Shown here: positions 9,883 through 19,690 of the stretch, piece by piece
How positions within the stretch are numbered: the stretch's first letter is position 1
Layout of the letters: each line of letters starts with the position of its first letter
DNA from: Numenius arquata
Lineage: Eukaryota > Chordata > Aves > Charadriiformes > Scolopacidae
Length of the DNA stretch: 64,000 nucleotides
Assembly (NCBI RefSeq): GCF_964106895.1
Contig: NC_133607.1
Coordinates: 1,004,201 to 1,068,200 of the forward strand
Reading direction: 5' to 3'
Translations under genes and position numbers: made by a program
Notes under the pieces: model-generated
Databases searched by the model: none
Told to the model about the DNA's origin: nothing
What the model saw: the letters and a program-made list of their open reading frames with translations, nothing else

Positions 9883-11699
9883 GTCGAGTCAGAGCAGGTT
9901 TTACAGCTCGACTGGGCACCCACACTGGACCGCAATCTGTGGAGACACACATATAACCTCGACCATTAAATATAACAGGAACAGGCCCCATCCAAATTCC
10001 AGAGACTGGATCTTTATACATCACTTTGAGTTGCGGGAGTATTGTTGTACTATTGAACTTAAGGTTTTGATGGTGAATCATCACTGGCAGTTCCTCTCGA
10101 TCACCCACGAGACAGAGAAAGTTCAACGTAAGGAGCACACGATGTAGCCTTTGCTGAGCATCTGTCTCTACTCCCTTTTGTTTACCTAGATAGTCCTTCA
10201 ATACTTGATGAGTGCGTTCCACTAATCCTTGTCCCGTAGGCGAATGTGGGATCCCTGTCGTGTGATCGACCCCCCATCTTAGCAAAAACTTTCTAACCTT
10301 TTGACTAACACAAGCAGGCCCATTATCAGTTTTAATGCATTCAGGCACTCCTAATACAGCAAAGCAAGCAAGCGTTTACATACATGATGTGCCTTTTCTC
10401 CAGGCAATGTGGTTGCCCAGATCATTTTTGAAAATGTATCAATGGTCACATGTACATACTTCAAGCGACCAAACTCTGGGATATGTGTGACATCCATCTG
10501 CCATAACTCTAACGCCTTTAATCCTTTTGGGTTCACTCCTAACCCTATTCCTGGGCCATGGCTCCCACATTTCGGGCAGGCTTGGATAATGCCTCGAGCC
10601 TCATTTTCTGTTAAATTAAATTGTCTTTTTAGCCCTTTTGCATTTTGGTGAAAATTCTCATGACTCTGCCTAGCTTGTTGAAATTTATCCATAGGGGGCA
10701 CATGACACACTGGACTAACCAGGCTGTCAGCAAGTTGATTGCCCTGGCCTAATCCAAGGTCTAGCTGATGACTACGAATATGGATAACACAACAGGCAGC
10801 TGTTCTTTGGTCAAGTATAGATCGCAACCAAATAAACAAACTCCCCAGCCTAGGATTAGCTGTCTCTCTAAGTAGAGCGTCTTCCAGGCGTGGCACTATT
10901 CCAGCCACATATAATGAGTCTGTTACTACATTCAAGGGAGCGCTTAGCCAATTGTTCAAGGCCCAAACTACTGTGGTTAGTTCCAATGTTTGAAGGGAAT
11001 CTCGAGGTTGTCCCTCTATGATATGCTGACACCATTGACCCTTTTCCTGCCAAACACAGGCTGCACGCCGCAAGCGTTTGCCTGCATCTGTATACACAGT
11101 GATACCATCTGACAATGGGTCTTTCTGTACCTTGGGTCTTTCTAGCCACTGATTTCTTTTTAGAACTTGCCATAATTTCCCTTGTGGTTGTTGTGAATGC
11201 ACTCTCCCACTGTAGCCTAACAAGGCCTCTTGCATGGCAGCGTCATTGCGCAGCCACCATTCTAAATCTACAGTGTTAACAGGTATGCTAATATCCTCTG
11301 GTTCTTTGCCACTGATTTCTATGATTCGTGATCTTCCTTTTCGTATCAATTCACCTACTGCTTCAGTTCGCGTTTGAATGCTCGTTTTTGGTTGTACACT
11401 TAAGAACACCTATTCTAAGACATTGAACACATTCTCTTTTGTTACCTTCCCTTCGCATTTGTCAGTGGCATCACCAAAGAAGGAGAAGAGAGTAGCAAGT
11501 TCCCCCTTTTTGTTTTGCCATTGACAAATGACTGCATATGGTGAATCTTTCCCATTACATATTATCAGAGACACTGACAACATTAAAATGCGTCGAGATG
11601 ACCACGTCGATTGCAGTTTTTGTGCAATTTGTTGTAGTGCTGCTTGCTGCGTCGCTGTCAGAGTAAGCCGTTGGCTGGATGATTGCTTCTCAATAATTC
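9800..11699 (-). pseudogene. pol remnant of outer provirus: RT tail, RNase H, integrase
   Basis: Read leftward, this begins with the RT thumb/connection region (11699-11413, within the 295 bp duplicated block). An in-frame TAG follows at 11410-11412. RNase H comes next (TVYTDAG and TDSLYV motifs in 10351-11409), then the integrase zinc domain and first catalytic aspartate (WQMDVTH). A frameshift near 10350 moves the rest into the frame 9800-10348, which holds the second aspartate (IKTDNG), the catalytic glutamate (GLVERTH) and a C-terminal domain ending in an acidic, proline-rich tail. The sequence type is alpha/betaretroviral (class II). With the stop, the frameshift and the loss of most of RT this copy cannot encode a working polymerase. 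Confidence 0.85.
11405..11699. repeat. Left copy of 295 bp block flanking the inner provirus
   Basis: Appears identical to 19275-19569. It encodes the RT connection segment of the outer provirus and is continuous here with RNase H on its left. It abuts the inner provirus LTR at 11700. Confidence 0.9.
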
Positions 11700-12458
11700 T
11701 GTCGTGGTTTTGGCTGAATTTACTAAAACCGGACCGGCAGATGGCCCTTCCCCCCCCTTCCCCCCCCTAAAAAGAGGAGAGAGGAGGAGAAAGAGATAAG
11801 GAGATTCAGAAGTTTAGAATGAACTAAACTACTTTAATGAAAAATTAATATTAAAATAAAAATAAAGAAGAAAATAATGAAATAGATACAATATATACAA
11901 AACCGTATCAAGCTCCCAGGATGACAGTCACATCACTGGCAGGCACTGGGGAAGTCCCAGACTGGACTCAGTGACGAATGGGAACTGGATTCCAGCTCTG
12001 GAGTCAGGAACACCCGGATCGGGATCAAAAGCAGATGAACAGACAGAGTCCTCTCTGGACGTCGGCCATCGCAGGAAAGGGGCTGACCCTTTGATCCCTC
12101 AGCCTTTATACTGAGCGTGGGGCAGATGGGATGGAATACCCTAGTTGGTCAGGTTGGGGTCACCTGTCCTGTCCACTCCTCCCCACCGACGTGACCCCTC
12201 TACGTTTTTTCCGTTTCCGACCCTCTAAGGGGGCAAATAATGAAATTGGCTGACCTTGGTTGTTATAGCAATAAGTATAAGCAAGGGCCTCCCTGCATAC
12301 CATTCCTTGGCATGGAGCACAAACATTGGTCTTATCACTCTGAGAACGAGCAGTTTTCTCCACAATATGCCGTTAATTTCAGAGAGTTAGAGGAGGCCTA
12401 GCTAGGATGTAAAGTTACAGAACAGAAAATTGGTTCGGTTTTACTTCAAACCGGGACA
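11700..12458 (-). repeat. 3' LTR of inner provirus
   Basis: 759 bp. On the minus strand: TATA region CAGTATAAAGGC, polypyrimidine and C-runs near the 3' end, ATTAAA signal, terminus CCACGACA. It matches 18515-19274 almost perfectly. Confidence 0.93.
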
Positions 12459-12471
12459 TTCCACCCCTTAT
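12459..12471 (-). other. Polypurine tract of inner provirus
   Basis: The minus strand reads ATAAGGGGTGGAA immediately before the LTR start TGTCCCGG. Confidence 0.7.
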
Positions 12472-12793
12472 TCCATACCATTTGCATCATGCTTAAATTA
12501 CAACTACTATCATCTATAAAATCTATACATACATACATATATAGATAGATATATGTAAATCACTCAGTTATAATTTATCTCTATATACAAAAGCTTAAGT
12601 CCATTTCACAGTAGATCAGGTTCTCAGGGTAGGAAAGACAGTGTGAAATTCATTGTGGTTCGTGCCCATGGGTAACATGTCCATCTCAGAGAAGTTTTAC
12701 TAGACGCCACTTGATCAATCCGGCTAGGTTTCATCCTGAAAAACACTTACAAAACACTGTTAGTATTGTAAACAACTAACATCATACTCGGAA
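12472..12793 (-). other. Non-coding stretch between pol and 3' LTR (no env)
   Basis: About 320 bp of AT-rich DNA with a short TACATACATA/TAGATAGATA microsatellite. It contains no envelope-like or dUTPase-like frame, so this element appears to lack env. Confidence 0.7.
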
Positions 12794-15700
12794 TTAAGTA
12801 TTCTCACCCAGGGTCAAATTCCCTTGAGGTACACATTGAACTTCTCCATTCTTCAGCATCACCCACCAAGTACATCCAGGTCCTTGAGCAAAAACAGTCC
12901 CACGAATGGGTTTGCCTTTGCCCGAGGCAGGAAAAACCCATACAGTTTTCCCTAGTATATTCCTTTCATGCACCACAGGGACTTTATCCCCTTCTACAAT
13001 ATGTAAAAGGCCTGATTGAGCAGGACCACCTCGATTGATGGATCCCCTGGTATTAACTAACCAAGTAGCGTGAGCTAAATGCTTGTCCCAATTTTTAAAG
13101 GATCCACCACCCATCGCTTTTAGGGTAGTTTTTAACAATCCATTGTATCGTTCAATTTTTCCAGAAGCTGGTGCATGATAGGGAATATGATATATCCACT
13201 CAATACCATGTTCTTTTGCCCAGCTACTTATAAGATTGTTTTTGAAATAAGTTCCATTGTCAGACTCAATTCTTTCTGGAGTACCATGTCGCCACAAGAC
13301 TTGCTTTTCAAGGCCCAGGATGGTATTCCGGGCAGTGGCATGGGGCACAGCATAGGTTTCCAACCATCCGGTGCTTCCTTCCACCATTGTAAGCACGTAA
13401 CGCTTACCCTGGCGGGTTTGAGGGAGTGTGATATAGTCGATTTGCCAAGCCTCCCCATACTTGTATTTCAACCACCGACCTCCATGCCACAAAGGTTTTA
13501 ACCTTTTAGCTTGCTTGATTTCGGCGCATGTTTCACAATCGTGGATAACCTGCGCTATTGCGTCCATGGTTAAATCCACCCCTCGGTCACGAGCCCATTT
13601 GTACGTTGCATCTCTTCCTTGATGACCTGAAGTGTCATGGGCCCATCGAGCTAAGAACAATTCACCTTTATGTTCCCAGTCTAAATCTGTCTGGAAAATC
13701 TTAGCTGCTCGGTCCACTTGCTGATTGTTTCGATGTTCCTCAGTGGCTCGACTCATAGGTACGTGGGCATCTACATGGCGTACTCTCACGACTAGTTTCT
13801 CTAGCCGGTCAGCAATATCTTGCCATAATTCAGCAGCCCAAATGGGTTTACCCTTGCACTGCCAGTTGCTCTGCTTCCATTGTTTTAACCATCCCCACAG
13901 AGCATTTGCCACCATCCATGAGTCAGTATAAAGATAGAGCATTGGCCACTTTTCTCGCTCAGCAATGTCTAGGGCCAGCTGGATAGCTTTTACCTCTGCA
14001 AATTGACTTGATTCACCTTCTCCTTCAGTAGCTTCTGCAACTCGTCGTGTAGGACTCCATACAGCAGCTTTCCATCTTCGATGCTTTCCTACAATACGAC
14101 AAGATCCATCAGTGAACAAAACATACTGTTTCTCATTATCTGAGAGTTCATTATATGGCGGGGCTTCCTCAGCACGTGTTACCACCTTCTTTGGTGGCAT
14201 TGTGAAATCTCCGCCTTCAGGCCAGTTTGTGATCACTTCTAGAATTCCTGGACGATTTGGATTTCCTATTCGAGCTCGCTGTGTAATTAAGGCAATCCAC
14301 TTACTCCAGGTAGCATCGGTGGCATGATGAGTAGAAGGAACTTTACCTTTGAACATCCAACCTAACACTGGCAATCGGGGTGCCAGGAGGAGCTGTACTT
14401 CAGTACCAATTACTTCTGAAGCAGCTCTAACTCCTTCATACGCTGCCAAGATTTCTTTCTCAGTTGGAGTATAGTTGGCCTCAGAGCCTTTATAGCCTCG
14501 ACTCCAAAATCCCAGGGGTCGACCTCGAGTCTCCCCTGGTCCTTTCTGCCATAGGCTCCAGGTAGGGCCATTATCTCCAGCTGCAGTATACAGCACATTT
14601 TTAATGTCCTGTCCTCTTCGGACTGGTCCAAGTGCTACTGCACGCACAATCTCCTGTTTAATTTGTTCAAAGGCTTGTCGTTGCTCAGGACCCCACACAA
14701 ACTCATTTTTCTTTCGAGTCACTTCATAGAGAGGTTTCACAATCTGACTATAACCTGGAATATGCATTCTCCAGAATCCCACAACGCCTAAGAAGGCTTG
14801 TGTTTCCTTTTTGTTAGTAGGTGGGGACATAGCTGTTATTTTGTTAATCACCTCCATTGGGATCTGGCGACGACCATCTTGCCATTTAATTCCCAAGAAT
14901 TGGATGTTTCGTGCAGGTCCCTTGACCTTACCTCTTTTCACAGCAAAACCTGCTTTCAGAAGAATCTCAATTACTTTCTTACCTTTCTTGAAAACTTCTT
15001 TTGCTGTATTACCCCACACAATGATGTCATCAATGTATTGCAGGTGTTCTGGAGCTCCACCCTTCTCCAGTACAGTCTGGATCAGTCCATGGCAAATAGT
15101 AGGGCTGTGTTTCCACCCCTGGGGCAGTCGATTCCAGGTATACTGGACACCCCTCCAGGTGAAAGCAAACTGTGGCCTGCACTCTGCTGCTAAAGGAATA
15201 GAGAAAAAGGCATTAGCAATGTCAATTGTAGCATACCACTTGGCTGCCTTCGACTCTAGTTCATATTGCAGTTCTAGCATGTCTGGCACAGCAGCACTCA
15301 GTGGTGGTGTGACTTCATTCAGGCCACGATAGTCTACTGTTAGACGCCAGTCACCATCAGACTTGCGCACTGGCCATATCGGGCTGTTAAAGGGTGAGCG
15401 AGTCTTGCTGATCACTCCTTGAGTCTCCAGCCGACGAATCAGGTTCTGAATGGGAATCAAAGAATCTCGGTTAGTGCGATACTGTCGTCGATGCACCGTG
15501 GAAGTAGCAAGTGGTACCTGCTGTTCTTCAACCTTCAGCAATCCTACCACAGAAGGGTCATCTGAAAGGCCAGGTAAGGTAGACAGCTGTGTAACACCCT
15601 CAGTCTCTACAGCTGCTATACCAAAAGCCCACCGATACCCTTTCGGGTCTTTGAAATACCCTCTCTTGAGGTAGTCTATGCCAAGGATGCACGGAGCATC

Positions 15701-15916
15701 TGGGCCAGTCACAATAGGATGCTTTTCCCATTTATTCTTATTCAAGCTCATTTCGGCTTCCAGTACAGTCAGTTCTTGAGATCCTCCTGTCACTCCTGCA
15801 ATAGTAACTGATTCTGTCCCTCTATGATTCGATGGCATTAGGGTACACTGTGCACCAGTGTCCACCAGGGCTCTATACTTTCGTGGCTCTAATGTGCCAG
15901 GCCATCGAATCCACAC
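12794..15916 (-). CDS. Pol polyprotein of inner ERV-L-like provirus (PR-RT-RNase H-IN)
   Basis: A single open frame of 1040 codons. Protease active site LVDTGA lies at residues 18-23. RT has LPQGW at 264-268 and the catalytic YIDD at 294-297. RNase H follows, with FTDGS near 601-605 and YTDS near 663-666. The integrase zinc domain has H760, H765, C794 and C797, and the catalytic core has D827 (QIDYI), D886 (SDNG) and E922 (KIERYNG). All expected catalytic residues are present. The first methionine-equivalent at 15916 is a GTG in the frame, so it is not a real start: the frame is open back to the gag TAG at 15971-15973, which points to expression by stop-codon readthrough of gag. The sequence type (YIDD, single-frame pol, no env) fits class III/ERV-L, assigned from motif appearance only. 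Confidence 0.9.
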   Translation of the reverse strand: MWIRWPGTLEPRKYRALVDTGAQCTLMPSNHRGTESVTIAGVTGGSQELTVLEAEMSLNKNKWEKHPIVTGPDAPCILGIDYLKRGYFKDPKGYRWAFGIAAVETEGVTQLSTLPGLSDDPSVVGLLKVEEQQVPLATSTVHRRQYRTNRDSLIPIQNLIRRLETQGVISKTRSPFNSPIWPVRKSDGDWRLTVDYRGLNEVTPPLSAAVPDMLELQYELESKAAKWYATIDIANAFFSIPLAAECRPQFAFTWRGVQYTWNRLPQGWKHSPTICHGLIQTVLEKGGAPEHLQYIDDIIVWGNTAKEVFKKGKKVIEILLKAGFAVKRGKVKGPARNIQFLGIKWQDGRRQIPMEVINKITAMSPPTNKKETQAFLGVVGFWRMHIPGYSQIVKPLYEVTRKKNEFVWGPEQRQAFEQIKQEIVRAVALGPVRRGQDIKNVLYTAAGDNGPTWSLWQKGPGETRGRPLGFWSRGYKGSEANYTPTEKEILAAYEGVRAASEVIGTEVQLLLAPRLPVLGWMFKGKVPSTHHATDATWSKWIALITQRARIGNPNRPGILEVITNWPEGGDFTMPPKKVVTRAEEAPPYNELSDNEKQYVLFTDGSCRIVGKHRRWKAAVWSPTRRVAEATEGEGESSQFAEVKAIQLALDIAEREKWPMLYLYTDSWMVANALWGWLKQWKQSNWQCKGKPIWAAELWQDIADRLEKLVVRVRHVDAHVPMSRATEEHRNNQQVDRAAKIFQTDLDWEHKGELFLARWAHDTSGHQGRDATYKWARDRGVDLTMDAIAQVIHDCETCAEIKQAKRLKPLWHGGRWLKYKYGEAWQIDYITLPQTRQGKRYVLTMVEGSTGWLETYAVPHATARNTILGLEKQVLWRHGTPERIESDNGTYFKNNLISSWAKEHGIEWIYHIPYHAPASGKIERYNGLLKTTLKAMGGGSFKNWDKHLAHATWLVNTRGSINRGGPAQSGLLHIVEGDKVPVVHERNILGKTVWVFPASGKGKPIRGTVFAQGPGCTWWVMLKNGEVQCVPQGNLTLGENT

Positions 15917-15970
15917 AGTCCAATAAACTCGGTTATCCCTCTCCTCCTCCTGGCTGGAGGCAGGGCAACC

Positions 15971-15973
15971 CTA
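15971..15973 (-). promoter_or_regulatory. Candidate gag-pol readthrough stop (UAG)
   Basis: The codons are CAT TAG GGT on the minus strand. The frame remains open for 1058 codons downstream through protease to integrase. A single UAG followed by G between in-frame gag and pol is the arrangement used for translational readthrough in gammaretroviruses. No downstream pseudoknot was tested. Confidence 0.6.
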
Positions 15974-18412
15974 ATGCTGAGGACAGCATCTCCAATTGCA
16001 AGGTGAGTTCCTGTCTGGACAGGGGCAGTGCATATTCTGAACTGGAGCAGCCATATTCATGTAACCATCCTTTCTTCTGTTTGCTTTACCTTGCAACTCA
16101 AGCACTCGTGCCTGTAGGGCTGAAGTAGGTTTTTTATCCCATCTCCTCATGTCCTCTCCATTATTGCAGAGGCAAAGCCACAGGAAACCTCGAAGCGAGT
16201 CCTGTTTCCCTTTGGTTGGTCTCATAGGAGGGCGTTTTTTCTTAATGGCTGCAACTCTGGTCTTAACTGCAGCTTGGGTCTGAGCAGGCACCTCAGTCTG
16301 AGCTGCAACTTGGATCTGAGCAGGAGCTTGAGCCTGAGCTGCAACTTGAGTCTGAGCTGGAGAAGAGTAAGATTCTCTCCCAATCTCAGCAAGTTTTTCA
16401 AGCAGTTTGTGAAAAATTGTGTCGTTTTGCTCAACTATTGCCTTGGTCATTTTCTCTATTGTCTCATTCTGTGTCTTATTCATATTCTCTATTGTTTCAG
16501 CTTGTGTCTTATTCTGTTCAGCCATCTTCTCAGTTTGTTCAGCCACTTTCTTAGTCAGGTTTTCTATTGCTGCAATACCGATGGGACGAGAGAGACTATC
16601 TTCATACTGTCGCACCCTATCAGCGACCTCATTTACAGTTGGTGTATCAGTATCAGATGCTCCCCAGACCATTGTTGACAAAGTGTGGGAATACACTGAT
16701 GGTGCACTCTGCACAAACTTTTTCAACAAAGGTCGTTGACATGGCATTTCATCAGGATTTATAGTCACTTGTCAATCACCATAAATCACTTCTCGAATAG
16801 CCAGTTCTCTCAGGTATTTAATACCTTTCTCCATGCTGGTCCATTGCCTTGGACGGCTTTGGATATCATCCTTAAAGGGATATCTGCTCTTTACAGCTGA
16901 TAACAGTCGCCTCCAGAGACTGAGAACCTCTGCCTTATTCCCAATCGCTTTATCAATACCTCCCTCTTTGGCCAGATTTCCCAGCTGGCTGGCTTCTCTA
17001 CCATCTAAGTCTATGGAATTAGCTCCACTGTCCCAGCATCGGAGCAACCAAGAGAGAAGTGGCTCCCCATCATGACGAGTAAAATCCTTCCTTAGATTTC
17101 GCAAATCCTTTAAGGACAAAGAGTTAATAATTACATCTACATCTGAGGCATCATCCTGTATCGAGGCTGGTTGAGAAGGACCCTCTCCCCTATCTACCTG
17201 AGAAGGGGCTGTTGACTGTGTTGTAAGAGGGTGCTTTCCTTTATCTACGCCAGACGGACCCTGTCCTGCATCTTCATCAGAGGAACCCTCTCCCGAGCTC
17301 TCTAGCTTGGGCATGTCCTTGTCGTAAGGTGCAGGGGACGGAGCCAACCTCTTTTTCTGCTTCCTGGTCACCGGAGCAACTTGTGCGGGTTCTGCTGGCG
17401 CTGGGGGAGCGGGAGTGCTCGGTTTGGGAGCTGGAGCAGTGACAGCGCTGACTGTCGGGGCCGGAGCGGCCGGTGCAGCTGCGGGCGGGGGAGGGGCTGG
17501 CGATGGAGATGTGGGGGGTGCGGGCGGCGGAGCCACTTTTACCGCCGGCTGCGGAGTGACCGGGGCCGGGACGGGCTGGGGCGCGGCTTGTGCCGAAGCC
17601 GGTGCCGGAGCCTTGGCTTGTGCCGGTGGCTGTGGGGGAGCAGCCGATGCCGTTGGCGCCGGTGTCGGCGTGGCCTTGGCCGGTGCCGCTGGCTTGGCTT
17701 GGGCCGGGGCCGGGGCTGGTTCTGTTTGTGTCTGCACTGAGACTCTCGCTGGGGCAGCCACTGTCTGCGTCCCTGCTGTTACTGTCGCTGGGGCTGGAGG
17801 GGCAACGGTTTGCGTCCCTGCTGTGACTCTCGCTGGGGCTGGAGGGGCAACTGTTTGTGTTCCTGCTACGATTGTCGCTGGGGCTGGGGGAGCAACTGTT
17901 TGTGTCTCTGTTGTTTGAGTAGCGAGGTTGCCTATCACACGATGCTCATTCTGATATTCCTCAAGTCTAATAAGATCTAACGCCTGCAGCACATTCAGTG
18001 TCATAAGTATCAAAATCAGGCCCACATGACAGAGACAATCATAACAATCTTTCTCTGTCCAGCCCGTAGGTTTTCCACCCCTTAGTTCAATTGGTAACAT
18101 TTTTAAATAATCATGAACAGGCAAAGTAAACTTTCCCCAGGCAAAATCAAAAGTGTAATTAGCGGCAGAATCTATTATGCGATGCCCGAAACATGAAGAT
18201 ACCCTACCAAATGCAAATCTCAGATTATACACCTGAGCACCAGCCCACACCAACATAGCACGCCTATACCACCGCATCCAAACACAGAACAAATATAAAC
18301 CTACCTCAATACAACAAGTCAATATGTCCACCCAGTTAAGCACCACTAAATCAATCAACTTCATAAAAAAGTCTCTAAAAATATCATATACCATATCCTG
18401 TAGGTACAACAT
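15971..18412 (-). pseudogene. Gag of inner provirus, one internal TGA
   Basis: Starts at an ATG at 18412. Two parts in the same frame, 18412-16772 (546 codons) and 16771-15971 (266 codons), are separated by a lone TGA. The first ~150 residues are unusually hydrophobic, with membrane-like stretches near residues 20-46 and 128-147. Four copies of an AGTQTVAPPAPA-type repeat and a long Pro/Ala-rich linker follow. A capsid-like region then includes a GEPLLSWLLRCWDSGAN segment. The second part has a NKTQ/E-rich coiled-coil-like stretch, an AQTQVAAQ-type repeat, a basic patch and a Cys-rich tail (CPCP...CNWRCCPQH) that may bind zinc. It ends at a TAG with pol continuing in frame. The TGA may be an inactivating mutation. 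Confidence 0.82.
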
Positions 18413-18489
18413 GGTGAAAGCTATCGGTTCTCCCTGAGCAAACTGGAATTCAAACTATTCAGGCAATCTTAACAGACCACAGTCGTCGA

Positions 18490-18507
18490 GCCCCACGTTG
18501 GGCGCCA
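18490..18507 (-). other. Primer binding site of inner provirus (tRNA-Lys type)
   Basis: The minus strand reads TGGCGCCCAACGTGGGGC, seven bases from the 5' LTR end. It matches the tRNA-Lys(1,2) primer site known from Mason-Pfizer-type retroviruses. ERV-L elements are classically named for tRNA-Leu, so this is unusual for the class. Confidence 0.85.
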
Positions 18508-18514
18508 ATAAATC

Positions 18515-19274
18515 TGTCATGGTTTTGGCTGAATTTACCAAAACCGGACTGGCAGATGGCCCTTCCCCCCCCCTTCCCCCCCCTAAAAAGAGGAGAGAGG
18601 AGGAGAAAGAGATAAGGAGATTCAGAAGTTTAGAATGAACTAAACTACTTTAATGAAAAATTAATATTAAAATAAAAATAAAGAAGAAAATAATGAAATA
18701 GATACAATATATACAAAACCGTATCAAGTTCCCAGGATGACAGTCACATCACTGGCAGGCACTGGGGAAGTCCCAGACTGGACTCAGTGACGAATGGGAA
18801 CTGGATTCCAGCTCTGGAGTCAGGAACACCCGGATCGGGATCAAAAGCAGATGAACAGACAGAGTCCTCTCTGGACGTCGGCCATCGCAGGAAAGGGGCT
18901 GACCCTTTGATCCCTCAGCCTTTATACTGAGCGTGGGGCAGATGGGATGGAATACCCTAGTTGGTCAGGTTGGGGTCACCTGTCCTGTCCACTCCTCCCC
19001 ACCGACGTGACCCCTCTACGTTTTTTCCGTTTCCGACCCTCTAAGGGGGCAAATAATGAAATTGGCTGACCTTGGTTGTTATAGCAATAAGTATAAGCAA
19101 GGGCCTCCCTGCATACCATTCCTTGGCATGGAGCACAAACATTGGTCTTATCACTCTGAGAACGAGCAGTTTTCTCCACAATATGCCGTTAATTTCAGAG
19201 AGTTAGAGGAGGCCTAGCTAGGATGTAAAGTTACAGAACAGAAAATTGGTTCGGTTTTACTTCAAACCGGGACA
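18515..19274 (-). repeat. 5' LTR of inner provirus
   Basis: 760 bp LTR with the same TATA region and ATTAAA signal as its partner. One extra C in the C-run and four visible substitutions distinguish it from 11700-12458. Confidence 0.93.
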
Positions 19275-19569
19275 AACACCTATTCTAAGACATTGAACAC
19301 ATTCTCTTTTGTTACCTTCCCTTCGCATTTGTCAGTGGCATCACCAAAGAAGGAGAAGAGAGTAGCAAGTTCCCCCTTTTTGTTTTGCCATTGACAAATG
19401 ACTGCATATGGTGAATCTTTCCCATTACATATTATCAGAGACACTGACAACATTAAAATGCGTCGAGATGACCACGTCGATTGCAGTTTTTGTGCAATTT
19501 GTTGTAGTGCTGCTTGCTGCGTCGCTGTCAGAGTAAGCCGTTGGCTGGATGATTGCTTCTCAATAATTC
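19275..19569. repeat. Right copy of 295 bp block flanking the inner provirus
   Basis: Appears identical to 11405-11699. On its right it is continuous with more outer-provirus RT; on its left it abuts the inner 5' LTR. Confidence 0.9.
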
Positions 19570-19690
19570 TGTTAAGGGTGCAATGTCGGTATTGGAGATG
19601 CCAACACAGTTCCGCACCCATTGAATATCTCCAAGCAGGGTTTGGACGTCAGTCAGTGTGCGCAATTGAGTTGCAAGCTCGGTTTTTTGC
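19275..19690 (-). pseudogene. RT connection remnant of outer provirus, right copy
   Basis: The first 295 bp (19275-19569) duplicate 11405-11699. The rest continues the outer RT: the minus strand encodes an LGDIQWVRNCVGIS segment typical of class II RT thumb regions near 19600, then a frameshift near 19560 into the frame 19621-19280 (ALQQIAQ, LIICNGKDSPYAV). At about 19690 the sequence joins gag directly, marking a deletion that removed nucleocapsid, protease and the RT catalytic region. Confidence 0.8.

Larger units (their letters stand above)
11700..19274 (-). mobile_element. Inner provirus: young env-less ERV-L-like element
   Basis: About 7.58 kb, flanked by LTRs of 759 and 760 bp with TGTCCCGG ... 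CCACGACA ends in minus orientation. By eye the LTRs differ by four substitutions and one C in a C-run, fewer than the outer LTRs, fitting a later insertion. Right to left it holds 5' LTR, tRNA-Lys PBS, gag, pol, about 335 bp of non-coding DNA and 3' LTR. There is no env. Gag and pol share one reading frame broken only by a TGA (16772-16774) and a TAG (15971-15973). The flanking bases are not a short target duplication; instead a 295 bp block of the outer provirus occurs on both sides. Related solo LTRs lie at 2795-3512 and 42218-42649. Confidence 0.92.

Noticed and set aside
17415..17918. 167-codon plus-strand Gly/Ala-rich frame
   Set aside because: Exact antisense shadow of the Pro/Ala-rich part of the inner provirus Gag.
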